From: Gudongella sp034006985
Lineage (GTDB): Bacteria; Bacillota; Clostridia; Tissierellales; Tissierellaceae
Direction of reading: 5' to 3'
Assembly (NCBI GenBank): GCA_034006985.1
Contig: JAVERT010000001.1
Coordinates: 257,700 to 321,699 of the forward strand
Length of the DNA stretch: 64,000 bases
Positions 15,957-25,127 of this stretch are shown piece after piece; position 1 is the stretch's first letter, and each line of letters starts with the position of its first letter. The translations under genes and the position numbers were made by a program. The notes beneath the pieces were generated by a model. The model was given only the letters and a program-made list of their open reading frames with translations. It was not told the origin of the DNA and did no database searches.

Positions 15957-16817
15957 CTATTTTAATATGTTGTTATTAATTAATTCAACTAATTCATCCT
16001 TATCTACAATATAATAAGATAATCCATCTATTGTTTTAGATGTTCCCTTTAATGTAAATGACTCTATATTTTCTAAATCATACCTGAAGAATGAAAATGA
16101 TTCTTTTAAAGCACTCAATACAGGCAAATTGGTTTCTATATTTTCTTTATATATATTTACCATTTTAGGAATTTTGATAATTATTGAAGGTTTTATACTC
16201 TGTTTTATCATAGCTTTTAAGAATGTTTGCTGAGCTTCTATTCTTCCTAAGTCAGCATTTTTATAGCCTTTTCTAAATCTTAGATACTGTAACGCTTTAT
16301 CACCATCTAGATTTTGCTGGCCTTCTTTTAAATCAATTAAGAGCGGGGGATCAGCTACTGGGTCAGAATACTTCATATCCATAGGCACAAATAAATCTAC
16401 ACCGCCAATCAAATCTATATATTCTCTTACAGCTTTATAATCAACCACTATATAATTGTCTATTTGAATCCCTAATAGTTCTGATACAGTTTCTAAAGTC
16501 AACTCTGCTCCACCATATGCAAATGAATGATTTATTTTCTCTTGATTTTTTCTGCCATTTATAGCTGTTCTAGTATCTCTAGGTATAGATATGATATTTA
16601 TTACTCCACTGCTAGAATTTAGATCCACTAGCATTATTGTATCCGATCTAACCGCTTTGTTTAATTTATAATCCTTAGAGTCAACACCTAATACCAAAAT
16701 TCTAAAATGTTCCTCTGTTTTATCTAATAAAGTATTGGCTAAAAACAATACTGAAATAAAGAAAACTAAAGCTATTGCAAAAGTTCTAAAAAAATTATTT
16801 TTCTTGCTTCTATTCAT
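15957..16817 (-). CDS. LytR-CpsA-Psr (LCP) family cell-wall ligase
   Basis: 286 residues. An N-terminal membrane anchor (about 9-30) is followed by an extracytoplasmic LCP domain. Conserved pieces: VRSDTIMLVDLN, SIPRDTR (catalytic Arg/Asp region), KINHSFAYGG, GGVDL and LDGDKALQYLRFR. LCP enzymes transfer undecaprenyl-linked glycopolymers such as teichoic acids to peptidoglycan. The start overlaps the end of yqeK by 8 bp. Confidence 0.92.
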   Translation of the reverse strand: MNRSKKNNFFRTFAIALVFFISVLFLANTLLDKTEEHFRILVLGVDSKDYKLNKAVRSDTIMLVDLNSSSGVINIISIPRDTRTAINGRKNQEKINHSFAYGGAELTLETVSELLGIQIDNYIVVDYKAVREYIDLIGGVDLFVPMDMKYSDPVADPPLLIDLKEGQQNLDGDKALQYLRFRKGYKNADLGRIEAQQTFLKAMIKQSIKPSIIIKIPKMVNIYKENIETNLPVLSALKESFSFFRYDLENIESFTLKGTSKTIDGLSYYIVDKDELVELINNNILK

Positions 16818-17388
16818 CTATTAACCTCTTAGTAATTTCTGTTATAATATAATTTCTTGCCTTGATTGTATCAATATGAATTAAACTTCCCGTTTTTATT
16901 AAATAATCTAAAGTGCTATCCATAGCCATCAAAATTGCTTTATCAAGATTTACATATGCCATTTCTCTAATTGAGTTTAATTTATCAAAATCTCTAGAAG
17001 GCTCAATCACATCTGCTAGGTAAATAATCTTTTCAAGTATCGACATATTCTCTCTACCTGTAGTATGATATCTAATTGCATTAAGTATATCTATATCCTC
17101 AATCCCAAAATCAGATTTAGCAAGCAAACTAGCAAGCTCTCCATGAATTAAATTCATATACATTTTAAAATTATCTTCATTAGAAAAGTCATGTTCTACT
17201 CCTAATTTCTTTACTTCATCTAATGTAAGTTCCTTTGCATAATCATGTAATAGGGCAGCTATCTGAACTTCTTCTTCAGGTATATTGTAATATTTAGCTA
17301 GTTTTAAAGCAGTTTCTAAAACATTTAAACTATGTTTATACCTATCTTCTCCAAGCTTCTCTTGGACTTTATTTTGTAATATCTCCAT
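16810..17388 (-). CDS. yqeK: YqeK HD-domain hydrolase (Ap4A hydrolase, symmetrical type)
   Basis: 192 residues. HD-domain metal ligands are visible: RYKHSLNVLE, LLHDYAKE (His-Asp pair) and HGELASL. The family splits diadenosine tetraphosphate to ADP. It overlaps nadD by 20 bp and the LCP gene by 8 bp, so it is translationally coupled in a conserved nadD-yqeK pair. Confidence 0.93.
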   Translation of the reverse strand: MEILQNKVQEKLGEDRYKHSLNVLETALKLAKYYNIPEEEVQIAALLHDYAKELTLDEVKKLGVEHDFSNEDNFKMYMNLIHGELASLLAKSDFGIEDIDILNAIRYHTTGRENMSILEKIIYLADVIEPSRDFDKLNSIREMAYVNLDKAILMAMDSTLDYLIKTGSLIHIDTIKARNYIITEITKRLIDE

Positions 17389-17995
17389 CTGCTACTCCTT
17401 TATACAATCCCTTTTCTTGTATTTCCTCTATTACTAAATCTGGAACCATATATTTTATTGATAATCCTTCTTTTAATCGATCTCGTATATTCGAAGCTGA
17501 GATTTGAATCTCAGGTCCATTACTATAATGGATATTAAATCCATACTCTCGGTTTAATCTATAAATTCTATTTTCAATCTGAGATTTGTTGTATCCCCAT
17601 CTACTATATGTTATAAATTCTACCATTTTAGCCAACTCTTTAAAATTCTTCCACTTTCCTAACTGAAATAGAGTATCAGCACCAATTATAAAGAAAAGTT
17701 TTTCATCTGGATATTTATCTCTAAAATAACTTATGGTATCTACTGTATAAGAAACTTCATCTTTGCTAATCTCAAAATCATTAATTTCAAAGGCCTTATT
17801 TGATGATGTCGCAATTTCTACTAACTTATACCTAACGCTTGCCTTAAGTATCTCATTTCTTGATTTATGGGGTGGGGTGCCCGCTGGTATAAAAACGATA
17901 CTATCCAAATTCCATTCATCTTTAATCCATTCTGCAATAATTAAATGTGCAATATGAATAGGATTGAATGTCCCTCCCATTAGTCCGATTGCCAT
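17369..17995 (-). CDS. nadD: nicotinate-nucleotide adenylyltransferase
   Basis: 208 residues. The nucleotidyltransferase signature GGTFNPIHIAHL is at the N terminus and ISASNIRDRL (the ISSTxIR-type motif) near the C terminus. It joins nicotinate mononucleotide with ATP in NAD synthesis. It is in the obg-yhbY-nadD-yqeK order usual for Firmicutes. Confidence 0.95.
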   Translation of the reverse strand: MAIGLMGGTFNPIHIAHLIIAEWIKDEWNLDSIVFIPAGTPPHKSRNEILKASVRYKLVEIATSSNKAFEINDFEISKDEVSYTVDTISYFRDKYPDEKLFFIIGADTLFQLGKWKNFKELAKMVEFITYSRWGYNKSQIENRIYRLNREYGFNIHYSNGPEIQISASNIRDRLKEGLSIKYMVPDLVIEEIQEKGLYKGVADGDITK

Positions 17996-18032
17996 AGGTC
18001 TCCCTCCAATAAACTATTTCTATTTACTATAA

Positions 18033-18326
18033 CTATTTAGGTAATTCTATTTTTTTGTTTTTTTCTGATTCTCTATATAAAGTGAATTTCTTACCTATGC
18101 TCTGTACAAATTCAGCATTTAATTTCTCAGCAAGTAATAGAGCAACTTCAGTTGGATCTAACTCATTATTTTTTAGAATACTTATCTTAACAATTTCTCT
18201 TGCATTTAAAGCATCATCTACTTGCTTAATTAAATTATCTGAAATTCCGCCTTTACCAATTTGAAATATAGAATCTATATTGTTTGCCATACTTTTTAAA
18301 TAACTTCTTTGTTTCCCTGTAATCAA
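18033..18326 (-). CDS. yhbY: YhbY-type CRM-domain RNA-binding protein
   Basis: 97 residues, one CRM domain: the N-terminal KQRSYLKSMAN stretch, the GKGG loop (IFQIGKGGIS) and the REIVKISILKN strand. It is linked to 50S ribosome assembly in the family. It lies between obg (26 bp) and nadD. Confidence 0.93.
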   Translation of the reverse strand: MITGKQRSYLKSMANNIDSIFQIGKGGISDNLIKQVDDALNAREIVKISILKNNELDPTEVALLLAEKLNAEFVQSIGKKFTLYRESEKNKKIELPK

Positions 18327-18352
18327 TTCTTCACATCCCCTGTAATTATTTA

Positions 18353-19624
18353 TTAATCAAAGAATTCGAACTCATTTCCACATATAAATACGGATTCTCC
18401 TTCAGATATCCCTAATTCTTTTAATTCCTCGATTATACCTTTTCTTTTTAACATTTCTTGGAAGTATCTAACGGATTCTTCATCATCCAGATAAGTTGAT
18501 TCAAGAAGTCTTTCCATAAAGTCTCCTTCAACAATATACATCTCATCTACTTTTCTAACTATGATTTCATCTTTTTTGTTTGTTTCTTCAACAAAATACT
18601 CCTCATCAAAGGTGTCATAATTCATCTCTGTATTTTCTAGCAATTCCCAAACTGCAAATAACAATTCTCTTATACCTTGATTTGTAGCTGCAGATATAGG
18701 AAATACTTGTATTCCTTGTGATTCAAACTCGGCTTTCACCTTTTCAAGCCATTCAGCCGAAGAAGGTATATCAATTTTATTAGCAGCTATAATTTGTGGT
18801 CTTGTTTTAAGTTTATCATTATAATCAAATATTTCCTGATTTATTTTATAAAAGTCATCAATAGGATTTCTTCCTTCACTTCCAGATACATCTAGCACAT
18901 GAATCAAAACTCTAGTTCTTTCTATATGTCTTAAAAATTCATGCCCCAAACCTGCTCCTTGAGAAGCTCCTTCAATTAAACCTGGTATATCTGCTATAAC
19001 GAAACTCTTTTCATCTGCAACTTTCACTACTCCTAAATTTGGTATTAAAGTCGTAAAATGATAGTTTGCAATTTTAGGTTTTGCTGCTGAAACTATCGAT
19101 AGTAATGTTGATTTCCCAACGTTAGGAAATCCTACCAACCCTACATCAGCTAACAATTTTAACTCTAAAATAATATTTTTTTCTTGTCCTTTTGTGCCTG
19201 CTTCAGCAAATCCTGGCGCTTGTCTAGTTGCAGTTGCAAACTTAGCATTGCCTCTCCCGCCTTTACCACCTCTAGCAATAATAAACTCCTGTCCTGCTTC
19301 TTTTAAATCTACTATAACTTTACCAGTTTCTTCATCTTTTATAAGTGTACCAACTGGAAGTCTTAATCTGGTATTAGCGCCCGCTTTACCATATTGTTTT
19401 TTTGCTCTACCATCTTCTCCACTTTCAGCATTATAAGCTCTCTTATATCTATAATCCATAAGTGTTCTAATACTTTCATCCGCATAGAGTATTATAGAAC
19501 CACCGTTTCCTCCATCTCCACCATATGGGCCTCCTGCTGGTTCATACTTTTCTTTTCTCCATGCTACTATTCCATTTCCACCTTTTCCTGCCTTCATAGA
19601 AACTTTGGCTACATCAATAAACAT
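18353..19624 (-). CDS. obg: GTPase Obg/CgtA
   Basis: 423 residues from the ATG at 19624 (MFIDVAKV), preceded by AAGGA at 8 nt. A frame open to 19711 adds an unconserved hydrophobic stretch and is not used. Domains: glycine-rich OBG fold (KAGKGGNGIVAWRKEKY ...), G domain with GFPNVGKST and ADIPGLIEGA, NKID, and a C-terminal OCT domain. It acts in 50S assembly and the stringent response. Confidence 0.95.
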   Translation of the reverse strand: MFIDVAKVSMKAGKGGNGIVAWRKEKYEPAGGPYGGDGGNGGSIILYADESIRTLMDYRYKRAYNAESGEDGRAKKQYGKAGANTRLRLPVGTLIKDEETGKVIVDLKEAGQEFIIARGGKGGRGNAKFATATRQAPGFAEAGTKGQEKNIILELKLLADVGLVGFPNVGKSTLLSIVSAAKPKIANYHFTTLIPNLGVVKVADEKSFVIADIPGLIEGASQGAGLGHEFLRHIERTRVLIHVLDVSGSEGRNPIDDFYKINQEIFDYNDKLKTRPQIIAANKIDIPSSAEWLEKVKAEFESQGIQVFPISAATNQGIRELLFAVWELLENTEMNYDTFDEEYFVEETNKKDEIIVRKVDEMYIVEGDFMERLLESTYLDDEESVRYFQEMLKRKGIIEELKELGISEGESVFICGNEFEFFD

Positions 19625-19777
19625 CTTCATCATCCTTATAAATCTATATTTGCTATACATCATTATCCTTTTACCCAAAATAATAACTCCCACACTTGCA
19701 ATTAATAACATAATAATTTTTTAAGCAAAGAAAGCTTCTAATTCAGTACTCTGGAACCTTTCTTTTAAACTTAAAAC

Positions 19778-19815
19778 GGAAAGTTCCTTTATTATGAAAA
19801 ATAGCAGAACTTTCC
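19778..19815 (-). other. stem-loop in the rpmA-obg gap
   Basis: GGAAAGTTC and GAACTTTCC (9 bp) enclose a 20-nt AT-rich loop. It lies just after the rpmA terminator and before obg. It could be a processing site or leader element. No known family is recognised. Confidence 0.35.
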
Positions 19816-19833
19816 TATTCGTTATAAAAATTA

Positions 19834-19858
19834 AAAGCTTACCCATATGGTAAGCTTT
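19834..19858 (-). terminator. terminator/attenuator after rpmA
   Basis: AAAGCTTACC-ATATG-GGTAAGCTTT, a 10-bp stem followed by TTAATTTTTAT in the minus direction. It may reduce read-through from the r-protein genes into obg. Confidence 0.7.
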
Positions 19859-19861
19859 AAT

Positions 19862-20152
19862 TTATGCTAGTTGTTCCTTAGGATAAACGCTGACTTGTTT
19901 TTTGTCACGACCTTTTCTCTCGAACTTAACAACTCCGTCAATTGTTGCAAATAAGGTATCGTCTCCACCTATTCCAACATTGTTCCCAGGATGGATTTTA
20001 GTTCCTCTTTGTCTTACAAGGATATTCCCTGACAATACAAATTGACCGTCTCCTCTTTTGCTACCTAATCTTTTAGCATGACTATCTCTTCCGTTTCTAG
20101 AACTACCTACTCCTTTTTTAGAAGAAAACAATTGTAAATTTAATTTAAACAT
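19862..20152 (-). CDS. rpmA: 50S ribosomal protein L27 with cleavable N-terminal extension
   Basis: 96 residues starting at the ATG at 20152 behind GGGGAGGTG. The N terminus MFKLNLQLFSSKKG matches the Firmicutes L27 precursor, in which Prp cuts after the LQLF phenylalanine (Phe9) to expose the peptidyl-transferase-proximal tail. The body is standard L27 (GSKRGDGQFV, RQRGTKIHPG). The protease gene prp is directly upstream and overlaps by 8 bp. Confidence 0.97.
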   Translation of the reverse strand: MFKLNLQLFSSKKGVGSSRNGRDSHAKRLGSKRGDGQFVLSGNILVRQRGTKIHPGNNVGIGGDDTLFATIDGVVKFERKGRDKKQVSVYPKEQLA

Positions 20153-20501
20153 GAATTCCACCTCCCCTATATTCCAAAGTGATATATTTAGGGTAACTTT
20201 CAATTATAGATTTTATGCCGACCTCAAAGGTCTTCATAATAAGTTCAACCTCTTTAATTTTATCATTTGATATATTTTTAATCACTAATTCCAAAAACCC
20301 TGACTCATCGTCTTGTGTATATTGTATCTTATCCTCAGGCACTTTTACTACATCAATAAGCGACCTAATCGTTGTATAACCTAGTATAGATACTGCAGAA
20401 CAAACTATGTCTTCACCATAAGGTTTATAATTCGCATGACCTGCAATCTGAAACCCTTTAAAATATCCATCTTTATTATACGATAAAAATACACTAATCA
20501 T
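20145..20501 (-). CDS. prp: ribosomal-processing cysteine protease Prp
   Basis: 118 residues. The catalytic dyad is visible as His22 (AGHANY) and Cys34 (GEDIVCSAVS), the Prp signature. It cleaves the L27 N-terminal extension, which is present in the next gene. It is encoded between rplU (2 bp gap) and rpmA (overlap), the classic order. Confidence 0.96.
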   Translation of the reverse strand: MISVFLSYNKDGYFKGFQIAGHANYKPYGEDIVCSAVSILGYTTIRSLIDVVKVPEDKIQYTQDDESGFLELVIKNISNDKIKEVELIMKTFEVGIKSIIESYPKYITLEYRGGGIHV

Positions 20502-20503
20502 AA

Positions 20504-20815
20504 TTAACCTACAATCTTATCGATCTGTACTTTTGTAAATGGTTGACGATGTCCTTGTTTCTTTCTTATGTTCTTTTTAGCCTTATACTTATATACTATT
20601 ATTTTCTTAGATTTTCCTTGTCCTAGAACTGTTCCTTCTACTACAGCTCCTTCTATATATGGTTTTCCTGGTGTTATCTCTGAATCATTTGACATTAGAA
20701 GAACTTTATCGAAGCTCACTGGATTTCCTTCTTCAATAGCTAATTTCTCAATATAGACTATATCTCCTTCTTGAACTTTATATTGTTTTCCGCCTGTTTC
20801 AATTATTGCATACAT
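20504..20815 (-). CDS. rplU: 50S ribosomal protein L21
   Basis: 103 residues from the ATG at 20815 (MYAIIETGGKQYKV), 6 nt after GGAGGTG. A GTG further up at 20824 lies inside the ribosome binding site. The C-terminal KKNIRKKQGHRQPFTKVQI signature is complete. It is the first gene of the rplU-prp-rpmA unit, with its own promoter and leader. Confidence 0.97.
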   Translation of the reverse strand: MYAIIETGGKQYKVQEGDIVYIEKLAIEEGNPVSFDKVLLMSNDSEITPGKPYIEGAVVEGTVLGQGKSKKIIVYKYKAKKNIRKKQGHRQPFTKVQIDKIVG

Positions 20816-20892
20816 ATACTGCACCTCCTCTTACCTAGTCTCGCCAATATTAGGTGACTATGCTTAAAACCCATATCGAGCGGCTCTACACC
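20816..20892 (-). ncRNA. L21 leader (ribosomal protein autoregulatory element)
   Basis: The roughly 77-nt leader between the promoter and the rplU ribosome binding site contains AGGTG and AGAGCCGCTCGA, then GGCGAGACTAGGT. These match my memory of the Firmicutes L21 leader family in position and motifs. A covariance-model search would settle it. Confidence 0.65.
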
Positions 20893-20898
20893 TAAATA

Positions 20899-20927
20899 AT
20901 GATAACAGAAATGTCGACTATTGTCAA
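20899..20927 (-). promoter_or_regulatory. rplU promoter
   Basis: TTGACA (20927-20922), exact 17-bp spacer, TATCAT (20904-20899). Near-consensus sigma-A promoter. Confidence 0.85.
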
Positions 20928-20961
20928 CAGCTTGTTTGTACTAACAATTCATTTATAGATT

Positions 20962-22188
20962 CTATTTTTTTCTTATTCTTCCGTTACCAAAACAAGTTGG
21001 GCAAAGTATAGAATTCTGTTTATCTAGTGTTGGCCTGGTTTTTTTTCTTACAATTTCTACTAAACCCAATTTTGTAATGTCAACTATATATGGTTTATTC
21101 TTATCTTTTTTAAACTCATTCGCTAATATATCTAATAATTTTTCAATATTTTCGGTTTCTTTCATATCTATAAAATCAACGATAATTATTCCACCTAGAT
21201 CCCTAAGTCTCATTTGTTTGGCAACTTCATAGGATGCTTCTATATTAATTCTTACTACAGTATCTTGTAAGCTAGATGTACCAGTAAAACTTCCAGTATT
21301 TACATCAATCACGCTTAAAGCTTCAGTTTCATCTATTACAATATATCCTCCACTTTTCAAATCAACTCTTCTGGCTAATCCATTCTTAATACCCCTTTGT
21401 ATATCCATATCGTAATCAACATTAAATTCTGGGTCAAATATTAAGGCATTATTAAAATTATAATGTTCAAAATATTTAGAGTCCCTAATTTCTTTCAAGG
21501 CATTTTTATCATTAGATACAATTTTATATTGCCCTTCTCTATAATAATCTCTAATTATCCCATATAAATAATCTGGTTCCTTATATAAAAGTTTTGGTGT
21601 TGGTAAATAATTTTCTTCTTTAAGAATACTATAATAGACATTTATTAAATTCTTATACTCCATCTTAATAACTTCCTCAGTTGTATCTAGCGAAAGCGTT
21701 CTAAATATTATTCCTACTTCATCTTCTTTAATTTGCTCCCCTAATTTTTTTAGCCATTTTACTTCTTTAGGATTATCAATTTTTTTTGAAACATGTATCT
21801 TATTTGAAAATGGGGTTAAAACCATATGTCTACTGGGAATGGTTAAATGCCTAGTCAACTTTACTCCTTTTTGTCCCAAAGGTTCTTTTATTACCTGAAC
21901 TAATATTTGTTGATTATTTTTTAAAACCTCATCAATAGTATAAGACTCCTCAGTATACATTTGGTCTCTATTTAGAGCATCTTTTACATATAGATACCCA
22001 TTTTTTTCAGCACCAATATCTATAAAAGCAGCAGACATACCTTTTAGTACACTTACAACCCTGGCTCTATATATATTCCCCAAGATTGATTTTTCATTAT
22101 CATCCTTATAAAACTCTACTAACTCTTTGTTTTCTAAGAGTGCTATTCTATTTGATTTTCCCTTTTTATCTATATAGATATGATTCAT
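20962..22188 (-). CDS. rng: ribonuclease E/G family protein
   Basis: 408 residues. An N-terminal S1-like domain (GNIYRARVVSVLKGMSAAFIDIG split around residue 40-60), a catalytic DNase-I-like region with DVNTGSFTG and IIIVDFIDM acidic residues, and a terminal CPTCFGNG zinc-link motif. RNase E/G enzymes make 5'-end-dependent cuts in rRNA and mRNA. It lies between the DUF2344 gene and rplU, as in many Clostridia. Confidence 0.93.
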   Translation of the reverse strand: MNHIYIDKKGKSNRIALLENKELVEFYKDDNEKSILGNIYRARVVSVLKGMSAAFIDIGAEKNGYLYVKDALNRDQMYTEESYTIDEVLKNNQQILVQVIKEPLGQKGVKLTRHLTIPSRHMVLTPFSNKIHVSKKIDNPKEVKWLKKLGEQIKEDEVGIIFRTLSLDTTEEVIKMEYKNLINVYYSILKEENYLPTPKLLYKEPDYLYGIIRDYYREGQYKIVSNDKNALKEIRDSKYFEHYNFNNALIFDPEFNVDYDMDIQRGIKNGLARRVDLKSGGYIVIDETEALSVIDVNTGSFTGTSSLQDTVVRINIEASYEVAKQMRLRDLGGIIIVDFIDMKETENIEKLLDILANEFKKDKNKPYIVDITKLGLVEIVRKKTRPTLDKQNSILCPTCFGNGRIRKK

Positions 22189-22199
22189 CCTAATTACTC

Positions 22200-22901
22200 C
22201 TATAATGGTTTACTCATTTTCCCATCTTCTTCAACAAAAGCTTCTAATCGTTTAATCATTACTAAATCCAAGTCAATCCCGAGTGATAATTTTTCATTTA
22301 ACGATTTAATTAGTTCAATCGGCTTTAAATTTCCATTTTCTCCCGATTTCAAGAGACAGTCTAAGATTATAAATCCTTCCTCATCTATACCTTTATATAA
22401 TATATTCCCGATTAGTGGCAATATATTTATTGTTGTTTCTATCTTTTTCTTGCCTTTTTTCTTCTTCTTTGTGATTTCAATAGTTTCAAGTTCTTTCCAT
22501 GTTTCTAAGTTGTTTTCAAAAAAGGACCTTTTCTCATTTTCTTCTACCATTAATCTAATTTCATATTCTGACCATTTTATTATTGAAGATAAAGATGCCT
22601 TGCTTATGCTTTCTTCGGCTTTAATAATTTGTATATCTTTGGGCAAAATAAGATTTAGTCTTTGCAAAAATTCTTTTGGATCCATAACTTCAGTCAATTC
22701 TACATCCATATATTCTGCGATACTTTCTGTACCTAAAGGTAATGGATTTCCTATTGAAAATTTAGGATGAGGATTGAATCCTTCTGTGAATTTAATTGGG
22801 ATATTTGTTCTTGAAAAAGCCCGAGTAAATAATCTTACTAAATCCAATTGAGATAAATATTTTAGATATCCTGTTTTTATAAACCTAACTCGAATTTTCA
22901 A
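22200..22901 (-). CDS. radical-SAM-associated protein (TIGR03936/DUF2344)
   Basis: 233 residues. MKIRVRFIKTGYLKYLSQLDL at the N terminus (split here as RFIKTGYLKYLSQLD) and GFNPHPKFSIGNPLPLG are hallmarks of the family. It overlaps the upstream radical SAM gene by 4 bp; in many genomes the two are fused or adjacent. The exact RNA or protein substrate is not established. Confidence 0.9.
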   Translation of the reverse strand: MKIRVRFIKTGYLKYLSQLDLVRLFTRAFSRTNIPIKFTEGFNPHPKFSIGNPLPLGTESIAEYMDVELTEVMDPKEFLQRLNLILPKDIQIIKAEESISKASLSSIIKWSEYEIRLMVEENEKRSFFENNLETWKELETIEITKKKKKGKKKIETTINILPLIGNILYKGIDEEGFIILDCLLKSGENGNLKPIELIKSLNEKLSLGIDLDLVMIKRLEAFVEEDGKMSKPL

Positions 22902-24745
22902 TTAAATACACCCCACATTGCGCAATCATCAATTCCACAAGCGTTACATCCAAGTCTGCAATCTTCTGTGATTTCTTCATTAATTGATTTTTTATATTCT
23001 TTTATCAAATATTCCTTACTCGGACCTGGGTTAATAAAATCCCAAGGTAGAATTTCAGAAAATTCTCTGTTCCTATTAGCATAAAAACTACCATCTATAT
23101 TCGTTTCACTCAATGCTTCTATCCAATCATTATAATTAAAATGCTCTGACCAACCATCAAATTTACATCCTTTTTCCCAAGCTGAATATAACAATTTACC
23201 TATTTTTCTATCGCCTCTTGCTATAATTGCTTCTAAATAACTTACTCTTGGGTCATGGTAATTAAAACTTACTTTATTATCATTTATACTGTCTTTAACT
23301 AAATGTATTTTATCGTAAAATTCATCAATAGTATCTTGCCCAAACCATTGAAAAGGTGTAAATGGTTTTGGTACAAAACAAGCAGCACTCGTTCTAAGTT
23401 GAAAATTGCCGATTCTTTCTTCTTTAGGTCTGTCAAAAAATAGATCTTTTACCAAGTAGGCTAACTCTTTTATACCTAATAAATCTTCATCTGTTTCTGT
23501 GGGTAGCCCTATCATGAAGTATAATTTTATTCTGGACCAACCTTCTTTAAATGCATAACTAACAGCATTAATAAGGTCATCTTCATCTACTCCCTTATTA
23601 ATAACATTTCTTAACCTTTGACTACCTGCTTCTGGTGCAAAAGTTAAACCTGTTTTTCTAACCTTTTCAATTTCTTTTAAAATATCTATACTAACTGAAT
23701 CTAATCTAAGAGAAGGAAGTGAAACTCCTACTTTTTTATCCTCAAAATTATCCATAAGCTTTGAAATCAATAGTTGCAACTGAGAATAGTCACAAGAGCT
23801 CAAAGATGATAATGAAATATTTTCATATCCTGTTGACTCTACTAATTCCTTTGCAAGATCCATTAGTTTATCAACTGATTTTTCTCTGACTGGTCTATAA
23901 ACCATTCCAGCTTGGCAAAATCTACAGCCATGTGTGCATCCTCTAAAAATTTCCATGCTAATTCTATCATGTACTGCTTCTGTATATGGAACTAATAGTT
24001 TTTCTGGAGAATACATTGTATCTAAATCTCGAATCATTCTCTTATTAATAATATCAGGAACTTCAATATTGTTTTTCATTCTACTTTTTATGGTACCATC
24101 TTCATTATATTCAATTTCGTAAAATTTTGGCACATAAGATCCTTCTACATTCTTAGCCACATCCAATAAGAATTCATCTCTTGAAAACCCATTATTTTTA
24201 TGTGATTCATATAAATCTAACAACTCTAAGGTAACTTCCTCACCTTCACCTATAATAAATATATCTATAAAATCAACTAAGGGCTCAGGGTTATATGCAC
24301 AAGGTCCTCCTGCTATAACTATTGGATCATTTTCTAATCTTAAGGATGCGAGAATAGGTATCTGAGAAAGGTCAAGTATATTTAGTATATTTGTATAGCT
24401 CATTTCATATTGGAGTGTAAATCCTAAAAAATCAAAATTCTTAACTTCCTCTTTGTTTTCTAACGTAAACAATGGTATATTTTCATTTCTCATCTCTTTT
24501 TCCATATCTACCCATGGGGAAAATACTCTCTCACATGCAAAACCATCTTTATCATTTATCAGATTATATAAAATATGCATACCTAAATGAGACATTCCAA
24601 CTTCATATACATCTGGATATGAAAATGCAAACTTAACTTTTACCTCTTCTAAGTTTTTAATCACAATATTTTGCTCCATACCAATATATCTGGATGGTTT
24701 TTCTACCTTCATTAAAATTTTATCTAGTTTATATTTACTTATCAT
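22898..24745 (-). CDS. TIGR03960-family B12-binding/radical SAM protein
   Basis: 615 residues. An N-terminal cobalamin-binding-like domain (about 35-200) precedes a radical SAM core whose cluster cysteines are in CTHGCRFC (CxxxCxxC) near residue 270. The C-terminal region has Cys-rich CRLGCNACGIDDC. It forms a pair with the DUF2344 gene, upstream of rng-rplU. The family reaction is not assigned. Confidence 0.9.
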   Translation of the reverse strand: MISKYKLDKILMKVEKPSRYIGMEQNIVIKNLEEVKVKFAFSYPDVYEVGMSHLGMHILYNLINDKDGFACERVFSPWVDMEKEMRNENIPLFTLENKEEVKNFDFLGFTLQYEMSYTNILNILDLSQIPILASLRLENDPIVIAGGPCAYNPEPLVDFIDIFIIGEGEEVTLELLDLYESHKNNGFSRDEFLLDVAKNVEGSYVPKFYEIEYNEDGTIKSRMKNNIEVPDIINKRMIRDLDTMYSPEKLLVPYTEAVHDRISMEIFRGCTHGCRFCQAGMVYRPVREKSVDKLMDLAKELVESTGYENISLSSLSSCDYSQLQLLISKLMDNFEDKKVGVSLPSLRLDSVSIDILKEIEKVRKTGLTFAPEAGSQRLRNVINKGVDEDDLINAVSYAFKEGWSRIKLYFMIGLPTETDEDLLGIKELAYLVKDLFFDRPKEERIGNFQLRTSAACFVPKPFTPFQWFGQDTIDEFYDKIHLVKDSINDNKVSFNYHDPRVSYLEAIIARGDRKIGKLLYSAWEKGCKFDGWSEHFNYNDWIEALSETNIDGSFYANRNREFSEILPWDFINPGPSKEYLIKEYKKSINEEITEDCRLGCNACGIDDCAMWGVFN

Positions 24746-24811
24746 CTAATTCACCTTTCATATATATCTATGCTTTCAATTTAATTTTTAATCTATATAT
24801 AATATAGAAAA

Positions 24812-24831
24812 GCTCTAACCGCAGTTAGAGC
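24812..24831 (-). terminator. terminator after minE
   Basis: GCTCTAAC-TGCG-GTTAGAGC with a TTTTC tract in the minus direction, just beyond the minE stop. Confidence 0.8.
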
Positions 24832-24833
24832 AA

Positions 24834-25115
24834 CTATTTATTCTTGCTTTTTACATTGACTATAGGAATATTTGCAACCAATGCTGAAACTGGAGAATTT
24901 TGGCCTTCCCTTTTCATCTTAGTCATCTTAATCTCTATTTCACTCTCATCAATTTCTGCATACTTTGAAATCACTTTAACGATATCTGATTTTATCATTT
25001 CTAAGAATCTTGGAGACAGATCGGAACGATCATGGACTAGTACCAGTTTTAGTCTCTCCTTAGCAACATTTTTACTTTTTTCCTGCTTTTTAGTAAATAA
25101 TTTAAAAAAATCCAT
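24834..25115 (-). CDS. minE: cell division topological specificity factor MinE
   Basis: 93 residues. MDFFKLF amphipathic membrane-binding start, AKERLKLVLVHDR (the MinD-contact helix) and a C-terminal dimerisation domain. It drives release of MinD from the membrane. It is the last gene of minCDE, 12 bp after minD. Confidence 0.95.
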   Translation of the reverse strand: MDFFKLFTKKQEKSKNVAKERLKLVLVHDRSDLSPRFLEMIKSDIVKVISKYAEIDESEIEIKMTKMKREGQNSPVSALVANIPIVNVKSKNK

Positions 25116-25127
25116 TCCATTCCCTCC